Positions 6,453 to 10,022 of a stretch of 10,022 nt of DNA are shown here, one piece after another. Position 1 is the first letter of the stretch. Each line of letters begins with the position of its first letter. Origin of the DNA: Acidimicrobiaceae bacterium (GTDB lineage: Bacteria > Actinomycetota > Acidimicrobiia > Acidimicrobiales > Palsa-688); contig JAUTXM010000065.1 in NCBI GenBank assembly GCA_030838025.1, forward strand, positions 1 to 10,022. Reading direction: 5' to 3'. The position numbers and the translations under genes were made by a program. The notes under the pieces are model-generated. The model was not told where the DNA came from. It saw only the letters and a program-made list of their open reading frames with translations, and searched no databases.

Positions 6453-7369
6453 TGGTCCACGCGATCGATGAGCCCGCGGCCGGCACCGGCCGCGGCACTG
6501 CGGCGGTCGTCATCGCCGTCGTCTTTTGGGGCATGGGTAACGTCCTGGTCAAGTACATCCGCCTCCCCGGCCTGGCGTTGGCGTTCTACCGGCTGGTCGT
6601 GGGCGCAATCGTCTATTCGATCGTGTTGCGATTCGCGGGAGGCCGCCTGACCAGGCAAAAGATCCTGGTCGCGGCGCCCGGCGGAATCGCGTTCGGGCTG
6701 GACATGGCGCTGTTCTTTGTTTCCCTCAAGCACACGTCGGTGGCCGACGCCAGCGTCATCACGGCATTGCAACCGGCCCTGGTGTTCCTCGTGGCGGGCC
6801 CGCTCTTCGCCGAGCGCCTGAGCCGGCGGATGGTCGGTTGGACCACGATCGCCGTGGTGGGTGTCGTGATCGCCATCGTCGGATCGTCGGCGGGGGCCGG
6901 GCGAACCTTGTTCGGGGATCTGGCCGCCTCCGCGTCGCTGTTCGCCTGGTCGTACTACTTCGTCGCCTCCAAGCAGGCGCGCAGGACGCTCACGGCGCTG
7001 GAATACCAGGCGGCCATGACGGTCGTGGCGGCGTTCGTCATTGCGCCGCTGGCCCTGGCCCAACCGAGCGACCTCTCGGTGCCCGACCTGGCCACGGTCG
7101 GCTGGATCATGGTCATGGTGCTCGTGCCGGGCGGCGGCCACCTCCTGGTCAACTGGGCTCACCGGTACAGCTCGATCGCCCTGGCCTCGACGCTCACGTT
7201 GGGCATCCCCGTCGTCGGGGTGATCGGTGCCGCCGTCTTACTGTCCGAGCCGCTCACCGGGATCCAGGTCTTCGGTATCGGCGTCGCCTTGGTCGCCCTT
7301 GCCCTGGTCCTGCGCCGGCCACCATCGGCGGACGCGCCTTCCCTGGCCGAGGTGCCGGAGCCGCTGTAA
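6452..7369 (+). CDS. EamA-domain (DMT superfamily) transporter, substrate unknown
   Basis: Inner-membrane permease of the drug/metabolite transporter superfamily, with two EamA repeats (about residues 17-145 and 155-292) and about ten hydrophobic helices in 305 residues, the family's usual size. Typical features are AVVFWGMGNVLVKYI near the N-terminus, LALAFYRLVVGAIV (41-54), SVADASVITALQPALVFLVA in the fourth helix region, and the second-half echo SSIALASTLTLGIPVVGVIGAAVLLSEPLTGIQ. Members export amino acids, other metabolites or drugs; the sequence does not show which. The GTG at 6452 has no Shine-Dalgarno sequence but sits right behind a TAGTTT box, as in a leaderless gene. It follows nnaR by 76 bp on the same strand but appears to have its own promoter, so no link to nitrogen metabolism is claimed. 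Confidence 0.9.
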   Translation: MVHAIDEPAAGTGRGTAAVVIAVVFWGMGNVLVKYIRLPGLALAFYRLVVGAIVYSIVLRFAGGRLTRQKILVAAPGGIAFGLDMALFFVSLKHTSVADASVITALQPALVFLVAGPLFAERLSRRMVGWTTIAVVGVVIAIVGSSAGAGRTLFGDLAASASLFAWSYYFVASKQARRTLTALEYQAAMTVVAAFVIAPLALAQPSDLSVPDLATVGWIMVMVLVPGGGHLLVNWAHRYSSIALASTLTLGIPVVGVIGAAVLLSEPLTGIQVFGIGVALVALALVLRRPPSADAPSLAEVPEPL

Positions 7370-7380
7370 GCCGGCGCGTG

Positions 7381-7410
7381 CTGGTGCGCGCTGGTGCGCG
7401 CTGGTGCGGG
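7381..7410. repeat. 10-bp tandem repeat CTGGTGCGCG x3
   Basis: Three head-to-tail copies, CTGGTGCGCG at 7381-7390 and 7391-7400 and CTGGTGCGGG at 7401-7410, begin 12 bases after the EamA stop codon. The GC-rich hairpin GGCCG-TT-CGGCC follows immediately at 7409-7420. The hairpin could help terminate transcription from the plus strand, although no T-tract is present. Confidence 0.75.
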
Positions 7411-7460
7411 CCGTTCGGCCGCTGCGCGCTGCGCGCTGCCGTGAGCCCCCCTGCTTGGAG

Positions 7461-7527
7461 CGTCCGCTCTGGGTCGGCGTCCGCTCTGCGTCGGCGTCCG
7501 CGTCCGCTCTGCGTCGGCGTCCGCTCT
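7461..7527. repeat. 17-bp tandem repeats abutting the CapA stop codon
   Basis: Units of CGTCCGCTCTGSGTCGG occur at 7461-7477, 7478-7494 and 7501-7517. A 6-bp fragment (CGTCCG) lies at 7495-7500, and a partial unit at 7518-7527 runs into the capA-like gene's stop codon (complement of 7526-7528). This looks like slippage-generated low-complexity DNA in a convergent spacer; no function can be read from it. Together with the 10-bp repeats it accounts for most of the 7370-7525 gap. Confidence 0.8.
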
Positions 7528-8716
7528 AGCTTCCGCTGTCCATCTGGATGCCGAGCTGGTCGGTGTGGAGCGAGTTGATCGCTGTCTCGGTGCGCTGACC
7601 CGAGTCGCGCAGTTGTTGGCGCAGCGCCGGGTCCAGGGCCGGCATCTTCAGATCCTGGGGGACCGGAAGGACCGTCATCGTCGCCGGATCGACGAAGGTC
7701 GGTGTGTACCTGATCTCGGTGACGACGTACCGGTCGCCTTCTCGGGCCACGGTGGCGCGCAGGATGATGCCGTCGCGGGTCGGGGGCGTGTCGCAGCACG
7801 GGGCGTGCTTCGACAAGAAGTTGCCCACGCCATAGGCGACGTATTTGCCGTTGATCCGTTCGATCGGCTGCACCACGTGCACGTGGCAGCCGTAGAGGAA
7901 ATCGATGTCGGGTGATGCCAGGAGGGCCTGCGCCAGTGCTTTCTGCTGCGCCGTCGGCGCCGACTGGTACTCCTGGCCCCAGTGCAGCGCCACCACGACG
8001 AACTGTGCCCCGGCCAATCGGGCCTGATGGGCGTCGGCCAGGATGCGCCGGGTGTCGATGAGGTTGACCAGCCACGGCTTGCCCGCCGGAACCTTGATGC
8101 CGTTGAGCCCGTAGGTGTAGTCCAGATGTGCGACCCGCACCCCGCGCACGTCGTAGATCTGCCACGACTGTTCGGCGGCACTGCGGGCGGTCCCCACATG
8201 CAGGAGGTGGGCCGCGTCCAGGGCGTCGAGCGTGGCCTGCACACCGGCCGCCCCCTGGTCGAGGGTGTGATTGGACGCGGTGGTACAGGTCTTGAAGCCC
8301 GCCCAACTGGCCGCCGCCGCGATCTCATTAGGCGCGTCGAAGCTCGGGTAGTAGCTGATCTTCTTGTCGTCGGGGGAAAGCGGCGTCTCCATGTGGCAGA
8401 TCGCCAGATCGGCCGCCGAGAGGATGGGGCGGACCTGTGCCAGGAGGGGTCGGAAGTCGTAGCCCTGGCCACCCGCCAGCGCTCGGGCGGCCTGCGTCAC
8501 CGGTTCGTGCATGAGCAAATCGCCGGTCGCGTCGATCGTGAAAGTGCCGGGAGGCTCGGTGGTCGGCGGCGCCGTGACCGTTGGTTTGGTCGTCGGGGCG
8601 GCGCGGTTGTGTGCCGCGTCCGGCTTCGCTCGCCGGGTCTGGGTGCAGCCGCTGACGAGGACGACGGCCACGCATCCGGCCGCGGCCAGACGACCTGCCG
8701 CGGTCAGTCGCAGCAC
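7526..8716 (-). CDS. CapA-family (PGA_cap metallophosphatase-like) lipoprotein
   Basis: Predicted exported lipoprotein with a CapA/PGA_cap domain, a calcineurin-like metallophosphoesterase fold found in poly-gamma-glutamate synthesis proteins and in many cell-surface proteins of unknown role. From GTG 8716 it has 396 residues: a short basic N-terminus, a hydrophobic stretch, and the lipobox VSGC with lipidated C24. A Thr/Pro-rich linker follows (about 25-56), then the domain. Conserved points are TGDLLMH (D66, H70), CHMETPLS (E110), SNHTLDQG (N149, H150), ALHWGQEY (H245), GCHVHVVQP (H278, H280) and YGVGNF (295-300). Family members usually have HPH where this has HVH; the two histidines are kept. 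GTG 8728 and 8743 are alternative starts; 8716 gives the most compact signal peptide and has GGCGGGA just upstream. It overlaps the preceding zinc-ribbon gene by 13 bases. No capB/capC partners are in view, so capsule synthesis is not implied. Confidence 0.9.
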   Translation of the reverse strand: MLRLTAAGRLAAAGCVAVVLVSGCTQTRRAKPDAAHNRAAPTTKPTVTAPPTTEPPGTFTIDATGDLLMHEPVTQAARALAGGQGYDFRPLLAQVRPILSAADLAICHMETPLSPDDKKISYYPSFDAPNEIAAAASWAGFKTCTTASNHTLDQGAAGVQATLDALDAAHLLHVGTARSAAEQSWQIYDVRGVRVAHLDYTYGLNGIKVPAGKPWLVNLIDTRRILADAHQARLAGAQFVVVALHWGQEYQSAPTAQQKALAQALLASPDIDFLYGCHVHVVQPIERINGKYVAYGVGNFLSKHAPCCDTPPTRDGIILRATVAREGDRYVVTEIRYTPTFVDPATMTVLPVPQDLKMPALDPALRQQLRDSGQRTETAINSLHTDQLGIQMDSGS

Positions 8717-8946
8717 GAGTCCCGCCACCCGCAGTGGCGGCACCGGTAGTGCGCATGCTCCGGTTGTAGCTGCCCGGAGCAGTGCGGGCAGCTGAGGAAG
8801 ATGCCATGCGGCGACATGTCCACCGCGGTCGGTGGCGGTCGCGGTGGCGCTGCTGCCGCCGGTGCCGCCACCGGTGTCGGTGTCGGCGCTGGTTGGTGGT
8901 CCACGGCTTCGTCGAGGTCGCGCGATCGGGTGGAGGCCGAATCCAT
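8704..8946 (-). CDS. Small zinc-ribbon protein with Pro/Ala-rich linker, unknown function
   Basis: Predicted 80-residue protein. A short charged N-terminus (1-18) leads into a Pro/Ala/Thr-rich, probably disordered linker (19-42). The compact C-terminal zinc ribbon has CPHC (C53, C56) and CRHC (C69, C72) followed by GWRDSCCD, with two further cysteines, C78 and C79, at the very end. The four-cysteine pattern supports a Zn-binding knuckle; the trailing CC could add ligands or be redox active. I do not recognise a characterised homologue and assign no function. The ATG at 8946 lacks a Shine-Dalgarno sequence. A poor -10-like CAAACT (8960-8955) lies just upstream, so a leaderless start is possible. 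The last codons and stop overlap the start of the CapA-family gene in another frame, suggesting co-translation. Confidence 0.7.
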   Translation of the reverse strand: MDSASTRSRDLDEAVDHQPAPTPTPVAAPAAAAPPRPPPTAVDMSPHGIFLSCPHCSGQLQPEHAHYRCRHCGWRDSCCD

Positions 8947-9019
8947 GGTGAGAGAGTTTGCACGCGGCCGGCGTGCGGGGCGCGGATTGGGCAGCGCCGG
9001 CCGGTAGGGTCCGGTGCTC
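8947..9019. promoter_or_regulatory. Divergent start region between zinc-ribbon gene and ABC-F gene
   Basis: The plus-strand sequence GGCCGGTAGGGTCCGG (8999-9014) carries a TAGGGT -10 candidate at 9005-9010, which would place +1 near 9017, three bases before GTG 9020. The leading GGCCGGTAG is identical to that before the EamA gene. On the minus strand only a weak CAAACT box is seen ahead of the zinc-ribbon ATG. No -35 elements are clear on either strand. Confidence 0.45.
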
Positions 9020-10022
9020 GTGTTGGCCGCGAAGCGCGTTTCGGTGAGTCGAGGCAGCCAGGTCGTCTTGGACGAGGTGAGCCTGGCGATCGGTCCGGGG
9101 AGCCGGATCGGAATCGTCGGCCCGAACGGCATCGGCAAGACCACCCTCTTTCGTGTGCTGGCCGGCGTCGAGCCGGTGGATTCCGGGGTGGTCGAGACGA
9201 CGCCGGCGTCGCTCGCGATCGGCTATTTGGAGCAGGAGCCCGACACGGTGGTGGGCGAGACCTTGTTCGACTACCTCTCCCGGCGAACCGGTGTGGCGGC
9301 GGCGTCGGCCGACCTCGACCGACTCACCGCCCTGATGGAGACCGACGCGTCGGCACTGGAGCGCTACACCGAAGCCCTCGATGCCTTCTTGGCCCGAGGT
9401 GGGGACGACTTCGAGAGCCGGGCCGCCTCCGTGTGTGCTGAGGTCGGTTTGGGCGACCGGCTCGACGTGGCGGTGACCGATCTGTCCGGTGGCCAGGCGG
9501 CCCGAGCCGGATTGGCGTCGATCTTGCTGGCCCGCTTCGACGTGTTCCTGCTCGACGAGCCGACCAACGATCTCGACTTCTCGGGCCTGGACCAACTGGA
9601 GGACTTCCTCGGCAGTGTGACCGGTGGGGTCGCCGTGGTATCGCACGACCGGGCGTTCCTCGACCGGTCGGTGACTCGCATCGTCGAGATCGCCGAAGAG
9701 AGCCATCGGTCGGTCGAGTACGCGGGCGGTTGGACCGACTATGTCGAGGCTCGGGCCCTCGGGCGCCGCCAGCAGGAAGAGGCCTTCCGCCGCTATACCG
9801 AGGTGCGAAGCCGGCTCAACGATCGGATCCGGACCCAGCGGACCTGGTCGGAGCACGGGGTGGCGGCCCGCAAGCGCAAGCCCCGCGACCATGACAAGGC
9901 GCAGCAAGGCTTCTTCCAGGACCGCACCGAGAAGCAGGCCGCCAAGGTGCGGGCCAGCGAACGCCGCCTCGAGCGACTCGAGCACAGCCAGGCTGTCGCC
10001 AAACCATGGGAAGGCTGGCAAC
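9020..10022 (+). CDS. ABC-F family ATPase (partial, C-terminus beyond window)
   Basis: Soluble ABC-F protein, a class that binds the ribosome and acts in translation quality control or antibiotic resistance by ribosome protection; it is not a transporter. Only the first ATPase domain and the start of the inter-domain linker are in view. Numbered from GTG 9020, motifs are Walker A GPNGIGKTT (34-42), signature LSGGQ (155-159), Walker B VFLLDEPTNDLD (175-186, D179/E180) and the H-loop VSHD (H209). The DEPTND and SHD pair is the ABC-F hallmark. After the domain, a basic linker begins with RKRKPRDHDKAQQGFF and a helical charged stretch RASERRLERLE. No membrane segments are seen. GTG 9014 is in frame two codons earlier but would lie upstream of the +1 predicted from TAGGGT, so 9020 is preferred. 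Whether it confers resistance (macrolide, lincosamide, pleuromutilin) cannot be told. Confidence 0.93.
   Translation, partial: MLAAKRVSVSRGSQVVLDEVSLAIGPGSRIGIVGPNGIGKTTLFRVLAGVEPVDSGVVETTPASLAIGYLEQEPDTVVGETLFDYLSRRTGVAAASADLDRLTALMETDASALERYTEALDAFLARGGDDFESRAASVCAEVGLGDRLDVAVTDLSGGQAARAGLASILLARFDVFLLDEPTNDLDFSGLDQLEDFLGSVTGGVAVVSHDRAFLDRSVTRIVEIAEESHRSVEYAGGWTDYVEARALGRRQQEEAFRRYTEVRSRLNDRIRTQRTWSEHGVAARKRKPRDHDKAQQGFFQDRTEKQAAKVRASERRLERLEHSQAVAKPWEGWQ

Noticed and set aside
5257..6558. Minus-strand open frame of 433 codons opposite nnaR
   Set aside because: Shadow frame with no domain; the plus strand encodes clear HemD and winged-helix motifs.
7381..7527. CRISPR-like array
   Set aside because: The units are 10 and 17 bp, contiguous without unique spacers, and there are no cas genes nearby; these are simple tandem repeats.
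7526..8716. Capsule (poly-gamma-glutamate) biosynthesis locus
   Set aside because: Only a CapA-like domain is present, without capB or capC; most stand-alone CapA-family lipoproteins have no proven capsule role.
8717..10021. Upstream extension of the CapA-family gene to 831 residues across the ABC-F gene
   Set aside because: The extension is antisense to the ABC-F gene; the lipoprotein signal peptide begins at about 8716.

Overview
The window comes from a high-GC actinobacterium. The evidence is strong G/C bias at third codon positions, GTG/TTG starts, apparently leaderless starts behind TAnnnT boxes, and an uroporphyrinogen-III-synthase/winged-helix fusion regulator beside nirBD, an arrangement known from Mycobacterium and Streptomyces. 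The exact lineage cannot be fixed from the sequence; an acidimicrobial or related actinomycete is a guess.

Positions 1-4999 (all minus strand) hold a tightly packed nitrate/nitrite assimilation operon. In transcription order it contains a NarK-type nitrate/nitrite transporter, the siroheme NADH-nitrite reductase large subunit NirB, its small subunit NirD, and the start of a four-cluster ferredoxin-like electron-transfer subunit of the DmsB type, which runs off the left edge. Neighbouring genes overlap or nearly touch, so one mRNA with translational coupling is likely. The logic is import of nitrate or nitrite, NADH-driven reduction of nitrite to ammonium, and probably (inference) a molybdopterin nitrate reductase served by the Fe-S subunit just outside the window.

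Positions 5000-5238 are a divergent regulatory region containing inverted and direct repeats. From it, on the plus strand, departs an NnaR-like regulator with a HemD-like domain and an OmpR-type winged helix. It is the obvious candidate controller of the operon.

Positions 6376-7369 hold a short promoter region with a tandemly duplicated 21-bp element and a leaderless-looking EamA/DMT transporter gene. Positions 7370-7525 are a convergent spacer made mostly of short tandem repeats. On the minus strand between 8946 and 7526 lie two overlapping genes: a small zinc-ribbon protein and a CapA-family lipoprotein. Divergent from these, starting near 9020 and running off the right edge, is an ABC-F ATPase.

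Nothing in the window is clearly a new system. The points most worth checking are the DmsB-like subunit in an assimilatory operon, the putative operators between narK and nnaR, the duplicated leaderless promoter before the EamA gene, and the zinc-ribbon/CapA overlap.
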